A stretch of DNA of 64,000 bases, from NCBI GenBank assembly GCA_031417555.1, contig JANOVV010000037.1:1-64000 (forward strand), written 5' to 3'. The position numbers were made by a program, and so were the translations under genes. This document shows positions 16,809 to 25,160 of the stretch, in pieces; within the stretch, counting starts at the first letter, position 1, and each line of letters begins with the position of its first letter. The stretch is from JADKIH01 sp031417555 (GTDB lineage Bacteria > Bacteroidota > Bacteroidia > AKYH767-A > 2013-40CM-41-45). Under the pieces are notes generated by a model, which was not told the DNA's origin, did not search any database, and saw nothing but the letters and a program-made list of their open reading frames with translations.

Positions 16809-17513
16809 CTAATTGCTTCGCATTGTTGTTATTATTTTTACTTTTTTAACAGTATAGGCTCCATCTCTTTCTTTATCAATATGTCCACCGGTATAACCAC
16901 AAATTCCCATGCGAGGAGAATTTACAACAGGCATTTTTGCGTAATCATTGAAATCTTCACATTCCTCTTCATGTTTAACCGAACAACTTTCGCAATAAAA
17001 ATTCCAATCGCAAACAGTACAAATATTTGCTGCAGGTTGTTTTTTGCATTTAGTACAAATTAGTTTTAAAGGTTCGTTTCTCGACAGTAAAACTATATCC
17101 TCTTTAAGTTTAAGTTTGTAATTTTTAATTCCCTTAAGAAATATTCTTGTAGTATCGCCATAATCATAATCATGATATATTTTCACCCTGGTTTCAAATA
17201 CATCAGACACTTTATGGTTGACTTTTATTTTAAAATCCTGATGACCGAAATTACTCAGGTGTCCGCAGCAATCTAACCAAATATCCTGAAGAAATCTGTC
17301 AATTTTTTTCATAATACAATTCCCTCTCACCAATAATTGCAAAAACATAACGTCTGATTCAACAACGAAATGACAAAACGTTTCAGGGCTTTTGACGACG
17401 TCGTCTTTTTCCATTTTTAATAAATGTAATGCTAAATGTTTTCCAATTTCCTTTTGTGAAAATGTCCTATTACAGAACAAACATTTACCCTCTGATTTTA
17501 ATTCTTTTTCCAT
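16809..17513 (-). CDS. pRiA4b ORF-3/IS1096-like protein with zinc fingers
   Basis: This 234-residue protein begins with a zinc-finger-like CLFCNRTFSQKEIGKHLALH. The centre carries the hallmark of pRiA4b ORF-3-like proteins, IDRFLQDIWLDCCGHLSNF, followed by YDYGDTTRIFLKGI. The C-terminal third is a cysteine-rich ribbon (CTKCKKQPAANICTVCDW, CESCSVKHEEEC) ending PVVNSPRMGICGYTG. The family occurs on plasmids and in accessory regions, and its biochemical function is unknown. The two extra zinc modules suggest nucleic-acid or protein binding. Confidence 0.75.
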   Translation of the reverse strand: MEKELKSEGKCLFCNRTFSQKEIGKHLALHLLKMEKDDVVKSPETFCHFVVESDVMFLQLLVRGNCIMKKIDRFLQDIWLDCCGHLSNFGHQDFKIKVNHKVSDVFETRVKIYHDYDYGDTTRIFLKGIKNYKLKLKEDIVLLSRNEPLKLICTKCKKQPAANICTVCDWNFYCESCSVKHEEECEDFNDYAKMPVVNSPRMGICGYTGGHIDKERDGAYTVKKVKIITTMRSN

Positions 17514-17991
17514 GCTATTAAAGTTCTATTACTTTTCACTCAATCACATTTTTCAAAATACTCTGCCGGAAGATTTCTGTCTATTTAAAACTATTGCAGA
17601 TGAATATTTTTTAAAAAATCAAATTTCTTTCTTTTAAATACATTACCACAATTAGTTATTTGTATTTCCGAATAGCACTAATCTACAATTTTAAACTTAA
17701 ATTTTGACCAAAACTTATTTATGGTTCGGAATATGATTTCCATCAATTTCTTGTCATTATTTAATAAAACGATATTTAGATTACTATACTAAACAAAAAT
17801 CTCAAAATCAACACTAATTGATAAACCTGATGAATATACAATACTTATAGGGATTTAAAAGTATATTTTTCTCGACAAATTTTCGAGATAGAATCTACAA
17901 TCCATCAGAAAAAAAACGAAAAAAAACAAATTTATCCCAATACAAATTACATTATTTCGAATTAAAATATATTAATCCATAGCAATTCAAA

Positions 17992-18035
17992 TTAAAGCAA
18001 ATTAATCCAAATTAATGTGTATTAATTTGCTTTAA
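17992..18035. repeat. Perfect 15-bp inverted repeat in AT-rich spacer
   Basis: TTAAAGCAAATTAAT (17992-18006) is exactly complementary to ATTAATTTGCTTTAA (18021-18035) across a 14-base loop. The word ATTAATCCA occurs at 17971 and again at 18001. This suggests an operator cluster or recombinase-binding site rather than a terminator, since no gene ends nearby. Confidence 0.65.
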
Positions 18036-18171
18036 CACATGATTATTATTTTTTTTCCAGAATAAAAAAAACGAATTGCGAACTGCCGAAAATGATAAGT
18101 AGTAGTTAGAATATCTTAAAATGCTATTGTAAAATAGAATATGAAATAGCAAGAAAAAAAGATAGGCAAGG

Positions 18172-18225
18172 TGTCAGGAGCTTATTACTAAGGCGGCTCT
18201 GACATCAAGGACTCTGACTCGTCCT
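18172..18225 (+). other. Two consecutive hairpins before a small ORF
   Basis: TGTCAGGAGC (18172-18181) pairs with GCTCTGACA (18195-18203) with one bulge. AGGAC and GTCCT form a second stem a few bases later. The ATG of the 92-residue ORF begins at 18231, so this may be a structured 5' leader. No known RNA class is recognised. Confidence 0.35.
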
Positions 18226-18230
18226 GAAAA

Positions 18231-18509
18231 ATGTTTACAATGTACAGCATACGGAAAATTGTAGTCATAATGCTCTGCAAAACAGCAGAGCCTTTGTTTA
18301 ATTTTAGGCGGGTCACTTTGCCGCGGAGTGAGTGGACGGGAATTGATGATGCTATTGAAATTATTCTACAAAAAGGATATGCAGGTAAAACGACGTTACA
18401 AAAAGTAATTGAAGAACGTGAGTTGAATAACTTTAGAAGGGTGTTACAAATGCAAATTGATCAAAGTCCTTTTGCATATTCAACGGTTGAAATAATTGAT
18501 GAATTCTAA
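18231..18509 (+). CDS. Hypothetical small protein
   Basis: I do not recognise this 92-residue protein. The N-terminal 25 residues look less coding-like than the rest; a later start is possible. The segment from NFRRVTLPRSEWTGIDDAIE to the end has natural amino-acid composition and a mix of acidic and basic residues. It has no signal peptide and no membrane segment. It stands alone on the plus strand among minus-strand genes. Moderate doubt remains that it is a real gene. Confidence 0.45.
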   Translation: MFTMYSIRKIVVIMLCKTAEPLFNFRRVTLPRSEWTGIDDAIEIILQKGYAGKTTLQKVIEERELNNFRRVLQMQIDQSPFAYSTVEIIDEF

Positions 18510-18586
18510 GTGATAGAAGTTAACTTAGGTCGGGCTTTATATACCAGACTTCATAACAGAAAAACAGATTAGATTTTACGATTGTG

Positions 18587-18823
18587 TTATATTTCTTCCA
18601 CACCTAAAACGGTAACGGCTAGTAATTCCATTTCAACCCTTGTAGTCTGAAAAGTAGTACGATTATGGAAATCTTTAGTAATGGCAGCTTTACATTGCAT
18701 CTCTGATGGTTCCCGATCACTATGTAATTGCGTTTCCCAAGAATGCTGTTCTTCTGTTTCCTGACCGTAGTCATTCATTATTATTTTATACTTTACAGAT
18801 CCTAGAATTTTCCAATGAGACAT
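18587..18823 (-). CDS. Hypothetical small soluble protein
   Basis: This is a 78-residue protein starting MSHWKILGSVKYKIIMNDYG. It alternates hydrophobic and charged residues like a small beta-rich domain and ends LLAVTVLGVEEI. It has no signal peptide or cysteines. I recognise no family. It lies in the accessory stretch between the AT-rich region and the HTH-led operon. Confidence 0.5.
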   Translation of the reverse strand: MSHWKILGSVKYKIIMNDYGQETEEQHSWETQLHSDREPSEMQCKAAITKDFHNRTTFQTTRVEMELLAVTVLGVEEI

Positions 18824-19150
18824 TTTTTAAAAATAATTTTTCAAGGTCAAAGTTATGAAATATTAAATAGTATAGCAACTTGCAATTAAACAATTTTATT
18901 CGTCCCCAAAACATGAGATTAATTTAAAATCTGGTAGGAGATCCATTCCCTTACGGAATGTTTACGGATTAAACATTCTTAAAATCAAAAACCCGTGTCC
19001 GACGCTGGCTTTGACTATCTATAACGTACACCCAAGGTTTCAATTACCGAACTTTTTACAGCTGGATTTTCAGAAATTGGTAAATTATTTAGTGTAAACC
19101 TATTTCAGGACAAGACATAATTTCTTGAAGTTCTGTCCGGCGCCGGCGGA
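18824..19150. other. Non-coding spacer with a small inverted repeat
   Basis: No gene is seen. GAATGTTTA (18956-18964) and TAAACATTC (18970-18978) form a perfect 9-bp stem around CGGAT. The right end contains the GC-rich word CCGGCGCCGGCGG shortly before the end of the next minus-strand gene. Neither has an obvious role. Confidence 0.4.
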
Positions 19151-19348
19151 TCAAATTTTATTTTCCCTTTTCTTTAAAATGCGATAAGCGATAATAGAAA
19201 TTGTAGCAACTCCTGCTAACCCAACTATACACCATATCAGGCGTGAATTTACTTTTTTAACGTTGGCCAGGCTATTTGTTATTTCAGCCAAGGCGGGTGC
19301 GGGTGCAACGCCCAGATGCAATTTTGGTATTTCAATTCCGTTATACAT
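19151..19348 (-). CDS. Small single-span membrane protein
   Basis: This 65-residue protein begins MYNGIEIPKLHLGVAPAPALAEITNS. It has one clear membrane helix (about residues 38-57, IWCIVGLAGVATISIIAYRI) and a positively charged tail. Its start overlaps the end of the upstream gene by 8 bases, so it is the last member of a three-gene minus-strand operon led by an HTH protein. No family is recognised. A toxin-like or anchoring role would be speculation. Confidence 0.6.
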   Translation of the reverse strand: MYNGIEIPKLHLGVAPAPALAEITNSLANVKKVNSRLIWCIVGLAGVATISIIAYRILKKRENKI

Positions 19349-19709
19349 TTTTTTCGATTTTATATTTATTATTTTCTAATTGAATAAGCGCATAGTCAAA
19401 TATTAAATAAATTGAATATTTTCCATCCCTTGTTTTATCAGCACTCGTGTATTTACGAAAATCAAATTGAGCGCCACGAAGAAAATCTTCTGATACTTCA
19501 ACATATTTTTTATCGCCCAGAATTCGTTTTAAAATTTCGCGGTTTTTATTCAGTATAAATTGAGTTGGGTTCTTCTCTTTTCTATTTATGTTCGCTTTGT
19601 TATTATTAAAATCTGATCGATTCTTCGGGTTAGCAAATATCTGGTTACTCCGTTTGGCGATAAATTCTTCTCCTGTATGCTTATCATTCTTTTTCATTAT
19701 TTTATTCAT
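19341..19709 (-). CDS. Hypothetical protein in HTH-led operon
   Basis: This 122-residue protein has a very basic, Asn-rich N-terminal half (FANPKNRSDFNNNKANINRK) and a second half that looks folded (NREILKRILGDKKYVEVSEDFL, then GKYSIYLIFDYALIQLENN). It overlaps the upstream HTH gene by 4 bases and the downstream membrane-protein gene by 8, which strongly supports real, coupled translation. I recognise no family. Confidence 0.6.
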   Translation of the reverse strand: MNKIMKKNDKHTGEEFIAKRSNQIFANPKNRSDFNNNKANINRKEKNPTQFILNKNREILKRILGDKKYVEVSEDFLRGAQFDFRKYTSADKTRDGKYSIYLIFDYALIQLENNKYKIEKNV

Positions 19710-20032
19710 AATGATTCCTCAATTTCTTCATTTGTTTTTACTCTGTGTTTTTTGATCCACGTTTCAATCTCATCAAAATAAAAAATCAATTCTTTACCAA
19801 CTTTGTAATGTGGAATATATCTTTTTGATACCCATCCATAGACCGTAGGCTTCGGCCATTTGTAAATCTCGCAAAGCTGTTCCAGGTTAATTTTTTGTGT
19901 GTGAATTGAAGTCTTCATTTCAGCAATACTCTTAACAATGGTTTGCAGGTGATCCTGCCGAAGCTGATCATACTGCTCGAACGTAAGATCTATAATTCTG
20001 AAATTTGGTGGTAAATACGACATCGGCCACAA
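19706..20032 (-). CDS. Excisionase-like HTH DNA-binding protein
   Basis: This 108-residue protein carries a helix-turn-helix of the HTH_17/excisionase type in its C-terminal half: LCEIYKWPKPTVYGWVSKRY, IPHYKVGKELIFYFDEIE, then WIKKHRVKTNEE. The same pattern (KPTVYGWV, IP..K.GK.L.F) recurs in the HTH protein at 23518-23880 inside the tRNA-Val element, so the two are paralogues. It heads a three-gene overlapping operon. A role as regulator or recombination directionality factor of an older integrated element is inferred. Confidence 0.75.
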   Translation of the reverse strand: MWPMSYLPPNFRIIDLTFEQYDQLRQDHLQTIVKSIAEMKTSIHTQKINLEQLCEIYKWPKPTVYGWVSKRYIPHYKVGKELIFYFDEIETWIKKHRVKTNEEIEESL

Positions 20033-20088
20033 AACTAGAAGTGTGCCTTGATCCTTACAAGTCCCTAAAGTAAAAGGAGTACAAAAAT

Positions 20089-20928
20089 TTATGAAAATAG
20101 TTCCACTATACCTTTAATTGGATCTGAGCAGGGTTGTTTTTTTGTTGAAATTATTTTATGGGCATAGTTTGATGCAATAACATTAAGTTCATTGTTGTGA
20201 AAATATTTAAAATATCGACAGATCCAATCCTGAAGATTTCTTTTACTATTTATAATTACTTTATTATCATGGATTCTAAGAAAAGCATCTAAAAGCTTGT
20301 TTGCATCCTCATTAAAAACAATATTCCCTTCAATGGGTTCACCATTCAATAAAATAGTTAATAATGGTCTGTCGTGATCGGAAAAATAAGGGTTTAGAAT
20401 TTCTGTAATCTTATCCACATATTGCTCGTTTACTCTTATTTGTTTATTGTTAAATTTTACCGGAGAATCGGATGTTTTCAATCTTACATGATCTACCCAA
20501 TTCATAATTTTTTCTAAACGTTGCAAGGCATCACTTGGGTTAATATTTTTTACCTGCTCATAGGTTATAAATTCAATTAAACCTATGAGTGCTGATTTAT
20601 CGGTCGCATAATAGTTGGCTGTGAAAGTCTCATACTGATAATTTAGAAATGAATTAATCTTGAAGACATCAATATAAATAAGGGTAAGAAATAAAAATGA
20701 TTGATAAACATTTTCTTTACCTCTAACTACAATCGGTACACCTAACCTTGCATATTCAGGAAAGTTGATAGAATATTCTTTACAAAAATTTTCTAATTGA
20801 ATATTAAAATTTTGAATCAATGAATCATATGTACTCTTCGTAATTCTATCTTCTTTGCTTAACCTCAACAATTCCTTTTGAATTTGCGTAAGATTTAAGT
20901 CGTAGAGATGGTATTCAATTTTTGCCAT
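20089..20928 (-). CDS. Hypothetical 279-residue protein of accessory DNA
   Basis: I do not recognise this protein. It begins MAKIEYHLYDLNLTQIQKEL and is rich in helices throughout, with Tyr/Asn/Lys-heavy composition typical of AT-rich islands. It has no signal peptide, transmembrane segment or zinc motif. The stretch DHDRPLLTILLNGEPIEGNI looks beta-rich. It is followed on the same strand by the HTH-led operon with a 56-base gap. Its position next to the left attachment site and an excisionase-like gene suggests island cargo or a replication/regulatory protein. Confidence 0.55.
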   Translation of the reverse strand: MAKIEYHLYDLNLTQIQKELLRLSKEDRITKSTYDSLIQNFNIQLENFCKEYSINFPEYARLGVPIVVRGKENVYQSFLFLTLIYIDVFKINSFLNYQYETFTANYYATDKSALIGLIEFITYEQVKNINPSDALQRLEKIMNWVDHVRLKTSDSPVKFNNKQIRVNEQYVDKITEILNPYFSDHDRPLLTILLNGEPIEGNIVFNEDANKLLDAFLRIHDNKVIINSKRNLQDWICRYFKYFHNNELNVIASNYAHKIISTKKQPCSDPIKGIVELFS

Positions 20929-21066
20929 GGTAACCGGATTCTAAACCTAAACTTCTAAAAAGATAGGAATAAAAATATCTTCTAAAAAGCACTAAAATGT
21001 TTAAACCATGTTTAAACCAGGGAAATAAAAAACCCCTTACGTTTCCATAAGAGGTTGATTTTGAGG

Positions 21067-21114
21067 GTGGGAACAACAGGGTTCGAACCTGTGACCCTCT
21101 GCTTGTAAGGCAGA
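21067..21114. repeat. attL: 48-bp copy of tRNA-Val 3' part
   Basis: This 48-base stretch is identical to 28403-28450, the part of tRNA-Val from the anticodon stem-loop through the T arm to the 3' end. The rest of the tRNA is missing here, so this is a remnant, not a gene. It is the distal attachment site left by integration at the tRNA 3' end. The integrase gene begins just inside it. Confidence 0.93.
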
Positions 21115-21231
21115 ATTTAGGTGATATTTTTGTTAGCCGTTTATTGTCTGAATCCCTTTGTTTATGACTATTTTATCTATGTAAAAGTTATTTTTATTAT
21201 TTGTTTGTTATTTGTTTATTTCGGTATCTTG

Positions 21232-21251
21232 TATGCAAATTGTATGCAAAT
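21232..21251 (+). repeat. Left subterminal paired TATGCAAAT repeat
   Basis: TATGCAAAT occurs twice with an 11-base period (21232-21240 and 21243-21251). The identical pair with the same spacing is found near the other end of the element at 28337-28356. This is the pattern of integrase arm-type binding sites. The second unit overlaps the integrase start region, so binding could also repress the integrase gene. Confidence 0.65.
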
Positions 21252-22530
21252 GGAAAAAGCCGTAAATCAAACACTTTTTATTTCCCTGTTTCATGATACC
21301 CGCAGAGCAAAAGGAAACGGGCTATTCCCTGTAAAGCTTCGGGTATTTTACAAGCCGAACCGAAAACAAATGCTTTATTCAACAAAGTTTGAAATGACTA
21401 AAACGGATTTTAAAAGTACATGGCTAACGGTGAAGCCTCGACAGGAATATAAAGAGCAGAGAAAGGAAATGCAAGGTTTGTTAAGCCATGCAGAGAACAC
21501 AGCCGATCGATTAAAGAAATTCAGCTTTGAAACATTTGAGAAAAGGCTATTTGAAAAAGTAACCGAAGGAAAAAACATTTTTTACCATTATCAAAATATC
21601 ATTTTGGGATTAAGGGAAATGCAGAGTTTTGGAACAGCCGACAATTACGAAATGAGCAAGAATTCTATAAGGGGCTTTTTTAAATACAAGACAGGAAAAG
21701 AACACGAAAGAATTTTATTTTCAGAAATTACCCCTAAATGGCTGGAACAGTATGAGCAATTTATGACAGGACAAATGAAACGAAGCCGTACAACCGTATC
21801 AATGTATTTGCGTGCATTACGAACCGTATTTAACATTGCAATAAGTCAAAACGAAATTGAAGCTGAACAATACCCTTTCTTTTTAAAGAAGTCAAACAAA
21901 TACGGCTATAAAATTCCGTCTGTAAGCGGAGTAAAAAAAGCATTAAACAAAGAAGATTTGCGTAGGTTGTTTGATGCAAATCCAGAAACACCCGAACAAC
22001 AGAAAGCAAAAGACTTTTGGTTTTTTTCCTATTCCTGTAATGGAATTAACATTAAAGACATTGCCCTTTTACGATGGAAAGATTTAACTGGGGACACAAT
22101 ACAGTTTTACCGTGCAAAAACTATCAATACTTTAAAAGAAAATTTGAAGCCAACTATTATTTACCTGAATGAGTTTACACAATCTGTAATTGACACGTAC
22201 GGGGCAAAGAACAGATTGCCGAACAATTTTATTTTTTCAATCCTTTCGGATGAAATGGCAGAATACAAAAAGCATACATCAATAAAGAATTTCACTCGCT
22301 TTATTAACCAGCATTTGAAAGACCTTGCCACCTCCGTAGGAATTACGGGTGACATTTCAAGCTATTGGGCAAGATATAGCTTTGCAACGAACGCAATAAG
22401 AAGCGGTGCAAAAATGGAACAGGTAAGCGAAGCATTAAGCCACCGAAATATGAAAACAACCCAAAACTATTTTGCTGGTTTTGAAGATTCAGAGAAACGA
22501 AAGCTGGCAACCGAAATAATGAATTTTTGA
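21250..22530 (+). CDS. Tyrosine recombinase / integrase
   Basis: This integrase of about 427 residues has the Bacteroidota mobile-element layout: an N-terminal arm-binding region (SLFHDTRRAKGNGLFPVKLR), a SAM-like domain (TADNYEMSKNSIRGF) and a catalytic domain. Box II reads SYWARYSFATN. The segment SEALSHRNMKTTQNYFAGF holds the His and the Tyr nucleophile. In box I the motif is CNGINIKDIALLRW rather than the usual T-G-x-R, as in a known Bacteroidota subgroup. The frame opens at a GTG at 21121, but ATGs at 21244 or 21250, after non-coding-like sequence, are better starts. Confidence 0.92.
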   Translation: MEKAVNQTLFISLFHDTRRAKGNGLFPVKLRVFYKPNRKQMLYSTKFEMTKTDFKSTWLTVKPRQEYKEQRKEMQGLLSHAENTADRLKKFSFETFEKRLFEKVTEGKNIFYHYQNIILGLREMQSFGTADNYEMSKNSIRGFFKYKTGKEHERILFSEITPKWLEQYEQFMTGQMKRSRTTVSMYLRALRTVFNIAISQNEIEAEQYPFFLKKSNKYGYKIPSVSGVKKALNKEDLRRLFDANPETPEQQKAKDFWFFSYSCNGINIKDIALLRWKDLTGDTIQFYRAKTINTLKENLKPTIIYLNEFTQSVIDTYGAKNRLPNNFIFSILSDEMAEYKKHTSIKNFTRFINQHLKDLATSVGITGDISSYWARYSFATNAIRSGAKMEQVSEALSHRNMKTTQNYFAGFEDSEKRKLATEIMNF

Positions 22531-22588
22531 AAACTAAACGCAAAACAGCCGACAAAACAATGTTGGACTTGTAAAACTTAAAACATAA

Positions 22589-23401
22589 ATGAAAAATTAC
22601 TTTGAAAACATAATTGATAATAATTTAGCGATTGATTTAATAACGGGAATAGTAATTGAATTTTTAAATGATAATAATGAAAAACCATCTGAAAGAGAAT
22701 TTGAAGAGTTCGTCTTAAAAGAAAAAATGAAAATAAATATTATTTTAGAAAGACTTTCCAAAACTGAAAAAATAATATTTCTCGATAAACTAAAAAAAGA
22801 TTTGTCTTGCGAATATGAGGGCGCAAGAATGTTTTTTCTAAAACAAATAAAAACCGATTTGTCTTTAGATCAATTTCCTGAGTTTAAAGGCAAAAAATCC
22901 TTTGAATTAACACATGAACAATTGTTATTTATTGAAAGTAAATATTCACTTAATCAATACTTCGAAAGCACATTGAAAATACTATTAGAATTTATCAATG
23001 AAATTACCCCGCTGATGCAAGACTCACCACATCAACAAACCCAAACGGAACAAGAAACACCGACTTTTAAAAACAACTTTGATAACATTACCCCTGTTGA
23101 AATATACAATCACTTCAAGGCTGGTTTAGTTGAGAAAGGATATTTAACCGAACAGGAATTGAATGAGTATTTGAAATCAGCGTTTGAATTGAAAACAAAA
23201 CCTGAAACACTTTTTAAGTTGAAACACACACTCACAAAGCAGAAAATTTATACCGTGTTTTATATTTACTATAAAGATATTGCACAAAAGAAACACGAAA
23301 AGCAAAAAGAATATGCAGCCCTTTTAGGTGATTATTTTGAAGGATATAAAACCGAAATAATACAAACAAACTGGGCAAGGGATTATGTTACAAAAAGGTA
23401 A
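22589..23401 (+). CDS. Conserved hypothetical protein of Bacteroidota islands
   Basis: The 270-residue protein has a helical N-terminal part (residues 1-150). Its conserved C-terminal half I have seen in proteins encoded next to integrases in this phylum: ITPVEIYNHFKAGLVEKGYL, TEQELNEYLKSAFE, then AALLGDYFEGYKTEIIQTNW. Function is unknown. It is the second gene of the element, 58 bases after the integrase, and probably belongs to its control or replication module. Confidence 0.65.
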   Translation: MKNYFENIIDNNLAIDLITGIVIEFLNDNNEKPSEREFEEFVLKEKMKINIILERLSKTEKIIFLDKLKKDLSCEYEGARMFFLKQIKTDLSLDQFPEFKGKKSFELTHEQLLFIESKYSLNQYFESTLKILLEFINEITPLMQDSPHQQTQTEQETPTFKNNFDNITPVEIYNHFKAGLVEKGYLTEQELNEYLKSAFELKTKPETLFKLKHTLTKQKIYTVFYIYYKDIAQKKHEKQKEYAALLGDYFEGYKTEIIQTNWARDYVTKR

Positions 23402-23517
23402 ACAGTCTACTATTTTTATTACGAAAATTACGAAACCTATACTAACATTACTAACCTCTTTTTGAAAACTTAAAGTCAATATACGTTTGCTACACATTTT
23501 AAAATAATTGTAAGCAA

Positions 23518-23880
23518 ATGGAAAATTCAAAAGAGGGTTTAACCCTTGAAACTTTACCGAAAGCCGTTACACACCTTACTAATGAAGTAAGCGAAATAAA
23601 AAGGCTGTTACTTGAAAAGAGTAACGAACAACCAACCGAAACCGATCGTTGGTTTGATTTATCTGAACTTTGTATTTACCACCCCGACAAACCGACCAAG
23701 CCCACAGTTTACGGATGGGTGAACGCTGGTATTATTCCAGTACACAAAGGCGGTAAAAAGTTGAGGTTTCTAAAATCGGAAATTGATAACTTTTTAAAGC
23801 AAGGCAGAAAAAAGACGTTGGCAGAAACAGCCATCGAAGCCGTAAACTATCTAAAGAAAAAAGGGGGTAACAATGGTTAA
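23518..23880 (+). CDS. Excisionase-like HTH protein of the tRNA-Val element
   Basis: This 120-residue protein has an N-terminal helical part (TLPKAVTHLTNEVSEIKRLL) followed by an HTH_17/excisionase domain: WFDLSELCIYHPDKPTKPTV, YGWVNAGIIPVHKGGKKLRF, then LKSEIDNFLKQGRKKTLAE. Such proteins usually act as recombination directionality factors or as regulators of the early operon. It resembles the protein at 19706-20032 outside the element. Its 3' end overlaps the next small ORF by 8 bases. Confidence 0.8.
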   Translation: MENSKEGLTLETLPKAVTHLTNEVSEIKRLLLEKSNEQPTETDRWFDLSELCIYHPDKPTKPTVYGWVNAGIIPVHKGGKKLRFLKSEIDNFLKQGRKKTLAETAIEAVNYLKKKGGNNG

Positions 23881-24040
23881 GACATTGAACACCCCCGATA
23901 ATTCTTTGCATAAAAGACAAGGCAAAGATAAACATTTTGAGGGGCAAATGAAACGGGGGCTGTGTAAAGTATCAAAACACCGTGCAGAGTATTACACTAC
24001 CGACACAAATTTATTTACTCAACCCTTAAAACTGTTTTAA
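23873..24040 (+). CDS. Small basic protein (55 residues) between HTH and ATPase genes
   Basis: An open frame starts with ATG inside the last codons of the HTH gene (8-base overlap) and stops one base before the ATG of the AAA ATPase gene, filling the gap exactly. The product begins MVKTLNTPDNSLHKRQGKDK, is basic and has no recognised domain. Such tight packing in an operon supports a real gene although it is short. Confidence 0.55.
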   Translation: MVKTLNTPDNSLHKRQGKDKHFEGQMKRGLCKVSKHRAEYYTTDTNLFTQPLKLF

Positions 24041-24041
24041 T

Positions 24042-25106
24042 ATGGAACTGAAAACAAATTTTGAATTTGATAAATACAGTATAGGAGTTGAGGATATTAA
24101 AATCGAAGCTGAACAACTTATAAAGCAAGGCAACGAAGCCAAAGAAAGTAAAGGACTATTCACTGTAAAACCAGCAAGCTGTTGGATTGAGCAAGCCAAA
24201 ACCCGACCTATTCCGCAAATGCTTTTTGGTGAATTTTGGTTTGAGGGTGAACTATGTATTTTGTTTGCCGATACAAATTTAGGTAAGTCAATTTTAGCCG
24301 TACAAATAGGTAACAGTATAAGCAAGGGCGAACAGATACGGGGCTTTAAATTGGAATCACCAAAGCAACCGATTTTATATTTTGATTTTGAGTTAAGCGA
24401 CAAACAGTTTGAAAACAGATATTCAATAAAGTTTGAACAACATTACAATTTTGATAACAACTTTATAAGGATTGAAATAAACCCCGATGCCACCATACCC
24501 AAAGACCAAACATTTGAGGATTACCTCAACTATTCATTGGAGCGAAGTATTTCTGAAACAGGGGCAAAGGTTTTAATTATTGATAACCTTACTTATTTAA
24601 AAAATGAAACTGAAAAGGCTAAAGATGCTTTGCCATTAATGAAACATTTGAAAGCATTAAAAAACAAATACGGACTTTCAATTTTAGCACTTGCACACAC
24701 ACCAAAAAGGGATTTATCAAAAGCAATTACCCGAAATGATTTACAGGGCAGTAAGATGCTAATAAACTTTTGTGATAGTTCCTTTTCAATAGGTGAAAGC
24801 CACAGCGACAAAAATTTACGATATCTAAAACAAATTAAGCAACGGAATACCGAACAAATTTACGATGCTGAAAATGTTTGTGTTTGTCAAATTGATAAGC
24901 CCCTTAATTTCTTACTGTTTGAGTTTGTGAATTTCGGTAAGGAATGGGAACACTTGAAACAACATACCGAAAAGGACAAAGAAAACCTAAACGAAAAGGT
25001 AATCGATTTGAAACAGCAAGGGCGAAGCCTTCGGGAAATAGGGACTGAACTGGGTATTTCACACATGAAAGTAAGTAGAATTTTAAAAGACTGTAACACC
25101 CTGTAA
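24042..25106 (+). CDS. RepA-like/AAA_25 ATPase
   Basis: This 354-residue protein has a RecA-like core: Walker A-type ADTNLGKS (76-83), Walker B-type KVLIIDNLTYL (about 183-193) and LALAHTPKR. It resembles RepA-type hexameric helicases/ATPases encoded with primases in small mobile elements. The C-terminus adds a helix-turn-helix (RSLREIGTELGISHMKVSRI) that could bind the adjacent repeats at 25102-25145. It is followed by a primase-like gene, so together they probably form the element's replication module. Confidence 0.82.
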   Translation: MELKTNFEFDKYSIGVEDIKIEAEQLIKQGNEAKESKGLFTVKPASCWIEQAKTRPIPQMLFGEFWFEGELCILFADTNLGKSILAVQIGNSISKGEQIRGFKLESPKQPILYFDFELSDKQFENRYSIKFEQHYNFDNNFIRIEINPDATIPKDQTFEDYLNYSLERSISETGAKVLIIDNLTYLKNETEKAKDALPLMKHLKALKNKYGLSILALAHTPKRDLSKAITRNDLQGSKMLINFCDSSFSIGESHSDKNLRYLKQIKQRNTEQIYDAENVCVCQIDKPLNFLLFEFVNFGKEWEHLKQHTEKDKENLNEKVIDLKQQGRSLREIGTELGISHMKVSRILKDCNTL

Positions 25107-25145
25107 CAGGTGTAACACTCTGTTACAAGTGTTACACCTGTTACA
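25102..25145. repeat. Perfect 18-bp inverted repeat of GTAACA units
   Basis: TGTAACAGGTGTAACACT (25102-25119) is exactly complementary to 25128-25145 across an 8-base loop that itself contains TGTTACA. Each arm holds two GTAACA units, and another lies just upstream at 25093. The repeat overlaps the stop codon of the ATPase gene and ends 15 bases before the primase-like gene. Iterated short units in a replication module suggest an origin or operator; a terminator lacks the expected T-run. Confidence 0.75.
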
Positions 25146-25160
25146 CTAATAAAGTAAATA

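Larger units (their letters stand above)
17514..18230. other. 717-base AT-rich region without genes
   Basis: I see no credible coding region here. It is the most AT-rich part of the window, with long poly-A tracts. It contains a perfect 15-bp inverted repeat and the repeated word ATTAATCCA, plus two small hairpins just before the next ORF; these are listed separately. It could mark an island boundary, a replication or excision site, or decayed DNA. Confidence 0.5.

Noticed and set aside
21067..21120. A second functional tRNA-Val gene
   Set aside because: Only the part from the anticodon arm to the 3' end is present; the acceptor 5' strand and D arm are missing. It is an attachment-site duplicate.
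25102..25145. Rho-independent terminator
   Set aside because: The stem is long and perfect but has no T-run, and it lies inside an apparent operon; iterated GTAACA units suggest a protein-binding or origin site instead.
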